64,000 nucleotides of DNA, taken from Boswellia sacra (taxonomy: Eukaryota > Streptophyta > Magnoliopsida > Sapindales > Burseraceae). Numbering within the stretch: position 1 is the first letter of the stretch; each line of letters begins with the position of its first letter. The stretch covers positions 30,052-94,051 of the forward strand of contig SNVD02014877.1 of assembly GCA_013180625.2 (NCBI GenBank), written 5' to 3'. Shown piece after piece: positions 51,558-62,821 of this stretch. The notes beneath the pieces are model-generated. The model was not told the DNA's origin. It saw nothing but the letters and a program-made list of their open reading frames with translations, and did not search any database. Position numbers and translations under genes: made by a program.

Positions 51558-53988
51558 TGATAAAAGATATATTGATACGTCAATTACAAATATATTTATT
51601 AAAAATCTTTTTATTTTTTATTTCTTATGTCATTTATTTTCTCTTTCTTATCTCATCGTTGCTCAACTCATCTCTCCTTAAACAAAATACAATAAAAGTA
51701 AAAATATTCATTTACTTTATGTCTACTCATCTCTTCTCTCTCCTCTCACTTTACCCACGACAAACTAAATTGAATAAAAAATAAATTTTTTCAAGTTAAA
51801 TAACTTTTGTCTCCTTATATAACACAACTTCTCAATTTCTCATTTTTTTTTAACTCAATATCTCATCGCTACTCAACTTCTCTCTCCCCCTTCTCTACAT
51901 ACCAATTTTAGTAAAAATAAAAATATCTATGACATCATTCTATAAGGGAATTCGTCTCTTTGGACCATATTTTGATCATGTTTTATAGTATCGGTCAGAA
52001 AGTTTGAAGCAGCCAAATCAAATTCCGTTCTTGAAGTATAAAGATCTCCAAACAGATCCCAAAGCTAGCTAATTTTCTCAGAAGAGCCTTTGTCAACGAA
52101 GATGATGTGGAAAAGGTGTTATGGAGATCAAGCAAGCTTAGAAACTTAAGAGGTGAACAAAAATAATGGATTAGATGGCTCGGGTGTATCTGTACAAAAC
52201 AGTTCCTTTTTCAGACTCTAACCATCTTACGATTGAGACGAAGCAAGATTCAGAGGAAACTACACGCAAAACGTTGGAGGGCCCTAGCCTTGACTTGGAA
52301 GCATGAAGGTTTATTACATAAAAAATTAAAAAACAAAAAATTATTATTACATAAAAAATTAAAAAACAAAAAATTATGTGAGAGTTGTGTTGTATTTTTG
52401 TTTTTATTTTTTTACTACTGGTGCTAGTTTCTATAAGTAGAAACTACATATTGAAGTTTGTCCATGGATAGAGTTAGTTGTGTGGACGAACTCGGAAAAA
52501 GTATATTATTTATTTAATTTAGTTTGTTGTGAGTGAAGAGAGAGGAGAGAGAAGAGATAAGTAGAGTATAGGGGAGTAGGGGTGGACATTTTTAACCAAT
52601 CCAATTAGGTTTATCCGACTCGATTCTGGTAAAGTTGGGTATATCTGTATTATATAAATCTGGGTATAAATATCAAGACCCGATAAGAATCGGATATTTA
52701 TCGGATATAAACTTCATAACACCATCAACCAGACCCGAAATTATTTAGATTAAGATTTTTAATTTTATCACGTGTCTCCCTTCTATTAGCCATACAAAAC
52801 ATGTTTTTTTACATGTGCTACACTGGATTACTAATATAAATATAAATTTTTCTCATTTTCTCATTCCTAACCCTAGTCGCCCCTTTCTAAGCCCATCTCT
52901 TTTCTTCTTCTCTCTCTCAACTTGGTTTTTCTTCCTCTCTCGCAAAGATGCAAAAACCAAATCTCCACAGTCTACTCATAACCATGGTTTCCTCTCCACT
53001 TGCAACCATGCTTGTTGTCGCCATTACTGTCATCACCACTCGTTGTGCAACTAGGCCTTTGAGATGCAATCAAATGATAATCTAAGGGATTTGCTACATC
53101 AATGGCCATCAGAATTGATAGAGCAGGTCGTGATTGGAGGCAATGAGAGGGTAGTTGGAGTGAATAGAGATCAAGGACGTCTATGAGAGATGAGACAATG
53201 TTGGGTGATGGGACTTGGTGGAAGAAGTAGTAGACATGAGGTTTGATTTGGAGTAGAGTGATTAGGTTATTCTAGAAACAGTTAGTATTGGAGAAATTTT
53301 CTAAATTCTATGACATTGTCTTTTGTCTAATTTTTTAAGTTTTGATATTTGTGTTGGATTTCTATGTTGGAAATAATTTTGGAAGCAGATTTTTCCATCA
53401 TCTTTTATAATATTTACTTACTTTTTTTTTAAGTACTTGAAGTGCTCATTTGTATCTTAATGGCTTTGTATGTGATTATAATTGAGATTAATTTGTGAAT
53501 TAAGTTTGATTAGATTAATGAACATCTATCATAGATCAATGTTATGATTCTTTTCATCTTCAAATTCAACTTATTATTTATTTGATATGTATAAATTAAA
53601 CAAGCCAACGAAACCCGAATAACCCAATTATCCGACACGAACCGATGAAGATTGGGTTGTGTCGGTTCCTATGTATTTTTTACCCGATTTCGGGTTGATT
53701 TTACATTACCCGAATAGGTGTCAGGTTGAGTCGGTCGGATCTAAACCCGACCCGACCCGATCCGACCCGACCGATGCCCACCCCTGGAGGGGAGAGAGTC
53801 ATATTTTTATTTTTATTGAATATCGGTGGACGAGAGAATAGATAAGAGAGAGGAGTTGAGGAATGATGAGAGAAATAAAAATAAAAATAATAATATAGAA
53901 AAGAGAAAAGAGAAAAGAAATTCTAAAAGGGAAATAAAAAATTCATAATAAACACAATTCTGATTGATATATTATTATATTTTAATCA
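51558..53988. mobile_element. Long-inverted-repeat (MULE- or foldback-like) element, split by a hAT insertion
   Basis: The left arm (about 51558-51790) and the right arm (about 52490-52576 plus 53795-53988) are inverted copies. They share TCTCTTCTCTCTCCTCTC, ACAAACTAAATT, AATAAAAATAAAAATAT and ATTTTTTATTTC words. The interior (51960-52320) has coding-like composition with frames reading DDVEKVLWRSSKL and RRSKIQRKLHAKRW, unidentified. No clear target-site duplication was found. Confidence 0.5.
52577..53786. mobile_element. Non-autonomous hAT element (1210 bp) with 8-bp target-site duplication
   Basis: The ends are TAGGGGTGGACA and, inverted, CAGGGGTGGGCA. The 8-bp flanks are TAGGGGAG (52569-52576) and GAGGGGAG (53787-53794), one mismatch. 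The subterminal regions are rich in CCCGACCCGA and ACCCGAT words, as in the hAT element at 54605. The interior (52860-53280) has gene-like composition but no recognised protein. Confidence 0.8.
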
Positions 53989-54580
53989 CTAAAATTACAC
54001 ATACACATATATATATGGACATACACAACACTTATAAAGTCTCTAGTGCCAGGATCCTGCATTTTCTGTATATCTTCTTTATATCGGAAGTTGCATTTAA
54101 AGCATTTAATGCAACCAAATAAAAAACTTAAGAAGTTATTTTCTCTTTCCTTGATGTTTCTCTTTCCTTATGATTTCTCTGCTTCCTTTACAATATCTTT
54201 TTTCCCTCGATTTTATCTTAAATATTACCTTTCTTCATAAATATTTCTCCCGTTCTACTTCGAAATCTTTCTTCACAATTCAAAGGTTTTAGCTTATGGT
54301 TAAATTCCATGCATGATTCTAAGGTTTGACCCAATTTTGATGTGACTCCCAGTTTTCGGAATTAAGAACAAATGACCCTCAAATTACTGACTTTATGTTA
54401 GAATGGAATCATGGATGATTTATATTGTAAAGACTTTTATGCCCCTCTGCATCTTTTCTTTTCTCCCCTCTTTTTCTTTCTTGGAAATCGAATTGTCCTT
54501 TTTATAAATCTTTTTCCTTCTCCCTTCTCTTTCTTCTTTGGAGACCTAACTGGCCTATTTTTTTTCTCTTTAATTTTTTT
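53989..54580. other. Spacer
   Basis: AT- and pyrimidine-rich; no gene was recognised. Confidence 0.35.
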
Positions 54581-54814
54581 AGAAAATTGAAAAAATAGAC
54601 ATAATAGAGTTGGACATAATTTTTCGATCCGACCCGAATTGGATTTGATCGGGTAAGAGAAAAAAATAATCGAAATCAGATATAAATTTGGAGTACCCGA
54701 TATTACCCGACTTGAGATCGGGTAAAATTAAATAAACCTGATTGATACCCGACCCAAATATTTTTTATTAAAAAAAATTTAATTTTTCACTTGGCATAAG
54801 TTAATTGGTTATAG

Positions 54815-55145
54815 TTAAATTAAATATGATGCAAAAAGACAAAAAAAAAAAGAAACAAAGCTAAAAGCCTAAAACAAGCAACCTACAAAAACGCTTGACA
54901 AAATTCAATAAAACTCGATGCGCTCGATAGAGCTCGATGTAACTCGACATGTAAGTGTCAAGTGTCGGATGATGCATCAGACACTTGATGTCTTCTAAAA
55001 TAGACTGATATCGAGTGTCGGTTGTGAATCCGACACCCGATTTCTTTCAAAATAGACTGATATCGAGTGACGGTTGTGAATCCGACACGACTCCATATGT
55101 AAGTGTCGAGTGTCAGATGCATCATCCGACACTCGATGTCTTTAA
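54815..55145. repeat. hAT left copy of a direct repeat with GTGTCGAGT units
   Basis: It matches 58475-58930 in the same orientation (shared: TAGTTAAAT, AAACAAGCA, GCGCTCGATAGAG and CGACATGTAAGTGTC). The inner units read TAAGTGTCGAGTGTC...GACTGATATCGAGTG. Confidence 0.85.
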
Positions 55146-55737
55146 AAAATGTTATTGTAGACCTCACCACTGTAATTACCGTATATTTACTCGTCTCTCA
55201 CATCTCACTGAACTTCAATTTTCTCTCAGTCGAGCCGACTTCCCCTCTTCAACGTCTCTCACTGCCTCACTTCAATGCGCCGGTGACTATATTCCGATCA
55301 CAGTCAACCTCAGAGGCCAAGAGTGGCTCGCTAGTCGCCACGACTCCAAGTCTCCACCTTGTTCGTTTGTTTCCCGCATGAGTTGGAGTCTCGTTTGTCT
55401 CTTTGACTAGGTAAAGTTCCATGTCTTTACGAAGCCAAAAATTGATCACAGTCAATTAATTATTCTTCAATTCAGGATTTGTTCAGTTTATATGTCTGTA
55501 TTTGTTTATTGGTTTGAATTGGATTGGATCAATTTTGGGTTTGAAAGAAATTAAGTGTAAGTAAACAAAGGGTTTATCTTAATGCATTTAAAACGCTTGT
55601 CGTCTGCCGGTTGCATAGATTGCTTGCTGGTTCAATTTTATCTTAATGCATTTAATACGCTTGTTGGTTGCAAAGGAATATTTATACTTCTTATTCATGA
55701 ATTAACTAATTTTATTTTAATACATTTTTTTCCATTT

Positions 55738-57850
55738 ATGGCTTCTGGAACTGGTTCCTCGAATAAAGGTCAAGCAGATGAATTCAGTAATCAAGCAACA
55801 TTTGTCAAATCTAAGAGAAAGAAGCCTCAAGTTTTGGTAGTGTGGGATCATTTCAAAAAAATTAGTGGGAATAGATGTGTGTGCAACTATTGTGGGAAAA
55901 GTTTTGCTTCAGACAGTAAAAAGCATGGCACAACTAACTTGTGGAAGCATTTGAATGTGTGCCTCAAATATGTTTTGAGTGAACAACATGCGGAGAAGGA
56001 TGAGAAACAAAAAGTTCTTTTTTTTGTGGGAAAAATTTAGAGAGTGGGACGTCAAGCAATTTGTGTCTATTGGATTTGATAAAGAAGCAATTAGGAGAGC
56101 CCTTGTGGAGCTGGTAATTATAGATGAGCTGCCATTTCGATTTGTTGTGAATAAAGGATTTCGTCGTCTTATGCGGGTAGCTTGTCCAAAATTTGAAGTT
56201 CCCTCACGAAGAACAGTTGTAAAAGACATTTTGAAGCTTTATGTAAGTGAGAAAGAAGCTTTGAAGAATTATTTCAAGGCATACAAGGTTAGGGTTTCTC
56301 TCACTATTGACATTTGGACATCCATTCAAAATATGAGCTATATGGTGATCACCGCACATTTTGTTGATCATGCTTGGAAGTTGCAGAAAAGAATTTTGTG
56401 TTTTTCTCAAGTTACTAATCATAGAGGGGAAACAATTGGAAGAATTATTGAGGGTTGTTTGAACGCTTGGGGTTTGGAGAATATCTTCACTATTACAGTT
56501 GATAATGCAAGTGCAAATGAAACAACTATCAACTATTTGAAGAAGAAATTAATGAAGAATTGGAAAAGTCGAGGGATGATTCTAGAAGGGAAGTACTTAC
56601 ATGTGCGTTGTTCTGCACATATTGTTAACTTGATTGTAGGTGAGGATTTAAAAGAGCTTGATCGATCCATAACTAGCATTCAAAATGCTGTGAGATATGT
56701 TAGATCTTCTCCTGCAAGGTTACAAAGGTTCAGAGATTGTGTAGAGTATGAAAGGATTCAATATAAAGGGAATTTCATGTTAGATGTTCCTACAAAATGG
56801 AATGCGACTTTCTTGATGCTAAATAGTGCTCTGCGGTTTCAAAAAGAACTTGAGCGGTTGGAGGAGGACGACATGCATTATCTTAATTATTTTTCTGAGG
56901 AGAAAAAGGTGGGGCCTCCTCAATCAGATGATTGGGATAAAGCTTCTGTTTTTGTGCAATTTTTGAAGCAATTTTATGAGGTAACTCTCAAGTTCAGTTC
57001 TTCTTTAACTCCTACAGCCCATATTTTATTTCATGAGATGTGGCAACTTCAGGATTATTTGAGTGATTTAGACCAACAAACAAATAACATTTTATGTGAT
57101 ATGGCAAAGAATATGAAGAAGAAGTTTGATAAATATTGGGGTTCATTGGATGGTATAAATCACATGTTGCTCATTGCTGTTGTTCTTGATCCTAGGGCTA
57201 AGTTAAAGTATCTGACTTATGCTTATAAGGTAATGTGGGGTCTTAGTAAATTTGAGGAGAAAACATCACAGATTAAAGCATTATTGTATAAATTGTATGA
57301 TTTGTATGCTTCTTTTAAGAATGAGAGGGCTTCTTCAAATGAAATGGTCAGTGAAGGTTCCTCACCATCTATGTCAGCTGATGTTGATCAGTATCAAACC
57401 TCTCAATTCCCCGCACCCAAACAACATCCACTTGAAAGGTTTCTTCAGGATGAGAAATTGGAAGGTACATCACATGAAGTGGAGAAGTATTTGTCTAATC
57501 CAATAGTGCAAGGAAAACAAGATAATTTTGAAATACTAGATTGGTGGAAGGTAATGTGGCAAACTTCTCTGTTTTAGCAAGAATGGCAAGGGATGTATTT
57601 GCTTTCCTATCTCAACTCTGGCTTCTGAGTCTGCATTTAGTACAGGCGGACGCATTCTAGATCAATTTAGGAGCTCGCTAACTCATAAAATGGTTGAGTC
57701 ATTAATCTGCTCACAAAATTGGATTACTTACACATTATGTGATGAAATCTTCCCATTCTCAGAGTTGGATGAAAGCAAAAATGGGGATCATGTGGTGTTT
57801 AGTGAATCTGAATCTGCTGTGTCAGGTAAAATACCATTCATTAACTTTTA
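55738..57850 (+). pseudogene. hAT transposase (BED finger, RNase H-like core, dimerisation region), frameshifted
   Basis: ATG at 55738. A BED zinc finger (VWDHFKKISGNRCVCNYCGK, then TTNLWKHLNVC) lies at 55828-55965. A one-base slip in a T-run near 56020 puts the rest in another frame, open from 55979 to 57577. That frame has LTIDIWTS with the first catalytic Asp (its residue 111), ITVDNASANE with the second Asp (175), KYLHVRCSAHIVNLIV and VLDPRAKLKYL. The C-terminal dimerisation region continues at 57560-57850 after an in-frame stop and another slip, with [30 protein letters not shown] (third catalytic acidic residue) and [11 protein letters not shown]. It would cut and paste the element. Two to three small lesions suggest it died recently. 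Confidence 0.9.
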
Positions 57851-58474
57851 TGTTAGATCATATAGTGATTTCATTAGATTAATTTATAACTTTTGTTTTT
57901 GCATTTGTCAATGATAAAGATGTGTTTGGATCTACTATATCAACATTGGAGTGGTTGGACATTGAAGCATGAATATTGTGGAGATGGAACTTGGAGTTGG
58001 GACTTCAAATGTAGAAGTTTGTGGAATTTGGAGTTTGCTGACAATTCAAATTCTACTATTTTGTTTTGCTTGACTATTGTGGAGTTTGCTTCATCTCTTG
58101 GAGTTTGTATTTGTACTTGTTGTTTTTGTTTGTTTTTAAGAATTTTCTTTATTTACTCGTGAAACTTTATTCATGAGTTTGTGGAGTTTTTTCTCCAAAT
58201 CTCACACTGTATTCATATTGTCTTCTTGGCATTATGCTTTGAATTAATTTGTTGTCTTATTGAAACAAGAAAGATTGTTTGTGCAAATGCTGCATGCCTG
58301 CATCCTTTATTATCTTATTGAAACTAGAACACTTCAAATGAATCCTCTATTATTGTCTACAATTCAAAAAATGCTACATTTTCAAGCTCTTAACAACTCC
58401 ACCTCTATCAATGTTTAGACATCCTCTATTGTCTACAATTCACTTGTCATTTGCTTCAACCTACAAATACAAGG

Positions 58475-58930
58475 CCGTTATAGTTAAATATGATACAAAA
58501 TGACAAAAAAAAAAGCTAAAACAAGCATCTTGCACAAACGCTCGACAAAATTTGACAAAACTCGACGCGCTCGATAGAGTTCGACACGACTCGACATGTA
58601 AGTGTCGAGTGTCGGATGCATCATTCGACACTCGATGTCTTCCAAAATAGGCTGATATCGAGTGTCGGTTGTGAATTCGACACTCGACATGTAAGTATCA
58701 AGTGTCAGATGATGCATCCGACACTCGGTGTCTTTCAAAATAGACTGATATCAAGTGTCGGTTGTGAATCCGACACGACTCGACATGTAAGTGTCGAGTG
58801 TCAGATGATATCTGACACGTCCGACACTCGATGTCATCTAAAATAGACTGATATCGAGTGTCAGTTGTGAATCCGATACGACTTGACATGTAAGTATCGA
58901 GTGTCGGATGCATCAACCTGATATACCCGA
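58475..58930. repeat. hAT right copy of the direct repeat, with tandem units of about 95-103 bp
   Basis: The units start GACATGTAAG at 58593, 58686, 58782 and 58885. Each carries GTGTCGAGTGTC, an inverted ACACTCGATGTC and GACTGATATCGAGTG. Confidence 0.9.
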
Positions 58931-59534
58931 CCCGACCCGATCCCATCGGTACCCTTCGGGTAGTTATAAAAAATTACCCGAAATTGGTTATAATTTATCA
59001 AACCCGATGAATATTCGTGTATGATCGGGTATTGCCAAACCTGACCTGACCCGTGCCCACCCCTAGGACACAATTAGGGGCCCTTGATAAAATTTGGACA
59101 CATCCTAAAAAACTTTTTATGCCATAGACATTTTCTTAACAAAAAGACTTAATTACCCTTACCTTTGTTTATGTAATTGAATTTAGAAAAAAAAAGAAGT
59201 AAATGAAACAAAGAAACCAGTCACTCCTTTATACACATCACTATCTGAAACAATCTTCAACAACTGAAGCTGAGCAACAAGGTAAGAAAAACTTTCGTTA
59301 TTCTCTCTCTAAATGGCTTGAAATGTTTTGATTGTAATGTTTTGGTTATCTATTGTTACGGTAACTGTCAACCGCATGTGTAGCTTAAAATAGGGATATG
59401 TATGTAAACTAAGGTTAGAGATAGTACCGTTTTTGTCAACATTTGCTGAAAATTGGAATTCGTTGTGAGAAAATCTGGTATCGCAGTCGACGGGGAAGAA
59501 GATGAGATTTGTCGAGCTACACGAGTGTTGAGCA

Positions 59535-59775
59535 GTTGTGTCGGATAGACACTCGACATGTCGGATGGTCGTGTCGAGTGTCTAGGGGTTGTGTCGAGTC
59601 TAAGATCGAGTGTCGTGTTAGTGCGTCGAGTTAAGTGTCACGTGATGAGTGTTGGATGTCAATTTCGTCGAGTTCGTGTGTCGAGTATATGTGTCGAGGT
59701 AGTCGAGCGTCGATCGCCGTACGTCGAGTTCATTATCGAGTGTCGAGTGTTTACCGTCGAGTTATATCGAGCGTT
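59535..59775. repeat. MULE subterminal GTGTCGAGT cluster
   Basis: About fifteen TCGAGT or TCGAGTGTC words lie within 240 bp, inside the MULE and left of its transposase. They are irregularly spaced. Confidence 0.8.
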
Positions 59776-59865
59776 TAGGTAGAAATCGTTTTTGTGCCTT
59801 TTGTAAGCAAATTTGTAATGATTTATTGTCCACGGACTTATATGATATGCTCTATCATGCAGGCT

Positions 59866-62629
59866 ATGGAAACTTTACGCATACTTATTCTATACAATAG
59901 TTCTTGGACTATGCAAGAGAATGGTGGTTATTTAGACACCAGTGGGAGGGCGAAGCCATTGATAATTCGTAGGTCTGCTACATAAAATGAGTTGGTTGAC
60001 TGTATTAGTACTGAAATGGGTTGGGATCTTCGTAAGCATAACATAAGTTTAGAGGTTCAATTTGCTTTTAAGGGTCTTCCACCAATGCTGACTCCTATTG
60101 AGACTGACAACGATGTTTGTTTCTTTATACAACATTGTTGGAGGACCAACAGTCATATACAGTGATGCAGTACGTAGGGGACAAAGATATTCTCATCCCT
60201 CAATGTTTCGCTCAGCAAGTAAAAGCAACCAATTAAGTGAGTCCACTTCTGTTTATGCACAACCACATTTGAATGATGACATTGGCATTGAGTTTAAGTA
60301 GTATTCACGGCATGCAGGGCATGAGTTAGGTGGGATCTTAGTTGAAAATGAAGAAGGGGTGCCCCCGTCGATACCATCGAGATTGGTACGTCATCTTGAT
60401 AGCATTAGAGAGCTTGAGAGTTTAGGTAATATTGATGTTAATAATGCTAGTGATAATGTTAATGATGACGATGGGCGTAATGAAGATTACGAAGACAATG
60501 ATGATGGTAGTGATGATGTTAGTGAGCATGTTGACGATGATAATGATGATTGCACTATTTGTATTGAGAATGATGTTGAGGGTTTGGATGATTTTATTGT
60601 TGATGGCTAGGATGTAGACGGTTCACATTTTGATAATAATGAACATACTGAGATCTTGAATGATGTGAACCAGGATGTACCATTTATCGTTCCTTCTCCA
60701 ATTCGCTCCGCACCTACTCCTCCAATCTACAAACATGAGCAACATCCGATGTCGAATAATGAGCCGAGAGTGGATGCAAATCGTAGACATGAAGAAGCTA
60801 ATTTAGTGTGTGAGAATGACAGTCATCGGGCTAACACATTCAGGTGGATGCTGCCTATTGTGCATTTATCATCCACAGATGGTGTTGATGCTTCCTCGTT
60901 TGTAGTTGACAGGATTAAGGTTGGGGTTGGACATATGTTTAACAGCAAAATGGAGCTTCGTGAGAAGTTATCGAATTTGGCACTAAGACGAAACTTTCAA
61001 TTCAAGGTGAGGAACTTCAATGCAATAAGGTTTGAGGTTGTCTGCCGTGCTGAATCTTGTAAATGGCATTTACGTGCCACAAAGGTGGCCGATTCACATT
61101 TCTTCCAAGTGAAAAAGTATAAGAACCATCACAAATGCTCCGGAGCTGGACTTCACCCAAATCACAAACAGGCAACTGCACATGTTATTGGCAAACATAT
61201 TAAGAGCAAATTCGTTGAGGCATCGAGAATATATCGTCCAAAGGATATTATGTCTGATGTTCAGGAGTCATTGGGTGTTAATATCACATACAACAAGGCA
61301 TAGAGGGCAAAGAAGGCAGCTTTGTAAGAACTTCACGGATCTCATGAGGAATCATTCACACTATTCCCCTAGTCCATGTACATGATTGAGAAAGCAAACT
61401 TGGGGACCAAAAATTCCCTAGAAACCAATGACAACAACCATTTTAGATAATTTTTCATGAGTATAGGGTCCTCTATTGCTGGATTTGCATCATCAATTAG
61501 GCCAGTTATCGCAGTTGACGGTTCTTTTTTGAAAGGAAAATATAGAGGTACAATGTTTTTGGCTTCTTGTATGGATGAAAATAAGCAAATATGCCCCTTG
61601 GCATTTGGAGTTGGGCATTTTGAAAATGATGACTCTTAGACCTGGTCCATGAGACAGTTGCGTGATCATGTTGTACAAAATGTTCGAGATCTTGTTTTCA
61701 TTTCTGACCGTCATCGGAGCATTGAACGAGCTATTATAGCCGTTTTCCCTCATGCACTGCATGGATTGTGCACTCATCATCTGAAGGAAAACTTGAGGGC
61801 AACTTTCAGGGACAAGACTTTGTTAGGTATATACCACCGAGCTGCTAGGATATATCACTGTGTTGATTTCAACTATCATATGTGACAAATTGAATTGTAT
61901 ATGCCAGTAGCAGCAACTTATCTTCGAGAGATTGGAGTCGAGAAATGGGCACGTTCACAGTTTCATGGTCGACAGTATAACATAATGACAACAAATATAG
62001 CTGAGCCGATGAACAGCTGCTTGCGACACCATCGATTCCTCCCGGTGACATTGTTAGGAGATTATTATCGGGCCAACTTGTAGTAATGGTTCTATTAGCG
62101 TCGATAATTACTTGCTAACTCGGAATTACATCTCTCGCCATGGGCTAACAAGTTGATGGAAGAGCATTTAAATGAGGGAGAACTTATGAGGGTTAGTGGT
62201 ATCTCTCTTACTATGTATAAGGTTAGAGGCAACGACCGTGTTAGCATCGTTGACATGTACGCTCGTACATGTACTTGCCGGTTATTTGATCTTGACCAGC
62301 TTCCATGTGCATATGTATTAGCTGTTTGTGAACGTATGAATCTACTGACGTGCCATGATTATTATGCCCATTGGTATACGACTGAAACATTAGTATATGC
62401 ATGCCAGTTGTTCTTGTTGGAGTTAGTGAGTATTGGATGGTTCCTGAGGAGGTTCGCAGCAGAGTGATTCTATCACCAGTCATGAGGAGACCAGCCGGTA
62501 GTTCTCGGAGGAATCGAGTCCCTTCCATCGGTGAGCCTAGCTCGTCTCGAACTTGCGGGCGATGTAGAAGTTCCGGGCACAATCGTCAAACTTGCCGAAA
62601 CCCAGTTCCACTTCATGACCAGCGATGAT
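59866..62629 (+). pseudogene. MuDR-type MULE transposase, degenerate
   Basis: ATG at 59866 after a CATGCAG acceptor. The N-terminal region is METLRILILYNSSW... and then FKGLPPMLTPIETDNDVCFF. An acidic stretch (60420-60600) follows. The MuDR DNA-binding domain (GHMFNSKMELREKLSNLAL, CKWHLRATKV, YKNHHKCS) is at 60930-61145. The DDE core (VIAVDGSFLKGKYRG, FISDRHRSIERAI, TTNIAEPMNS) is at 61500-62020. A SWIM zinc finger (ARTCTCRLFDLDQLPCAYVL) is at about 62260-62320, and a C-terminal CCHC knuckle (CGRCRSSGHNRQTC) is at about 62550-62595. All three catalytic residues are visible. About nine in-frame stops and two frameshifts (near 60150 and 62400) kill it. Intron absence is not certain. Confidence 0.9.
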
Positions 62630-62821
62630 GTCTACCAAATGTATGCAGGGGGTTTTTTTTGTCTATGTTACATTCCATAATCAACCACCACAGAAATATG
62701 AGGTAATTTAAATTCAATAAATTTCAGCTTCACTTCACTTCTTTGAACGAGATGTGCTGGCCTGACCATATTTATCTCTAATTGTTCATTTTATTTCATA
62801 CACATTTTAAGGGTAATTATG

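Larger units (their letters stand above)
54605..59065 (+). mobile_element. hAT-superfamily element (4461 bp) with near-complete transposase
   Basis: The ends are TAGAGTTGGACAT and, inverted, TAGGGGTGGGCAC. The 8-bp flanks are AGACATAA (54597-54604) and GGACACAA (59066-59073), 6 of 8 matching. The subterminal regions are rich in ACCCGA words, with GTGTCGAGT repeats further in. It lies within the left TIR of a MULE, so it inserted after that element. Confidence 0.85.
54581..62821 (+). mobile_element. MuDR-type MULE, left TIR split by a hAT, right TIR split by an LTR
   Basis: The left terminal repeat starts AGAAAATTGAAAAAATAG (54581). It is cut at 54605 and resumes at 59066 with ACACAATTAGGGGCCC, then CACATCCTAAAAAACTTT up to about 59180. 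It matches the repeats of the small MULEs at 35757-37433. The transposase relic follows at 59866-62629. The inverse of the repeat begins at about 62808 (AAGGGTAATTA) and is cut at 62822 by an LTR. The rest lies outside the window. Confidence 0.85.

Noticed and set aside
55582..55737. Longer N-terminus for the hAT transposase from an upstream ATG
   Set aside because: The ATG at 55738 gives the usual short Ser/Gly-rich leader before the BED finger; the upstream part has no family match.
54605..59065. Direct repeats flanking a coding region, considered as LTRs
   Set aside because: They lack TG...CA ends, they are internal to hAT termini with an 8-bp TSD, and the coding region is a hAT transposase.
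60432..60617. Met-rich plus-strand open frame
   Set aside because: It is an out-of-frame shadow of the Asp-rich acidic stretch in the MULE transposase.
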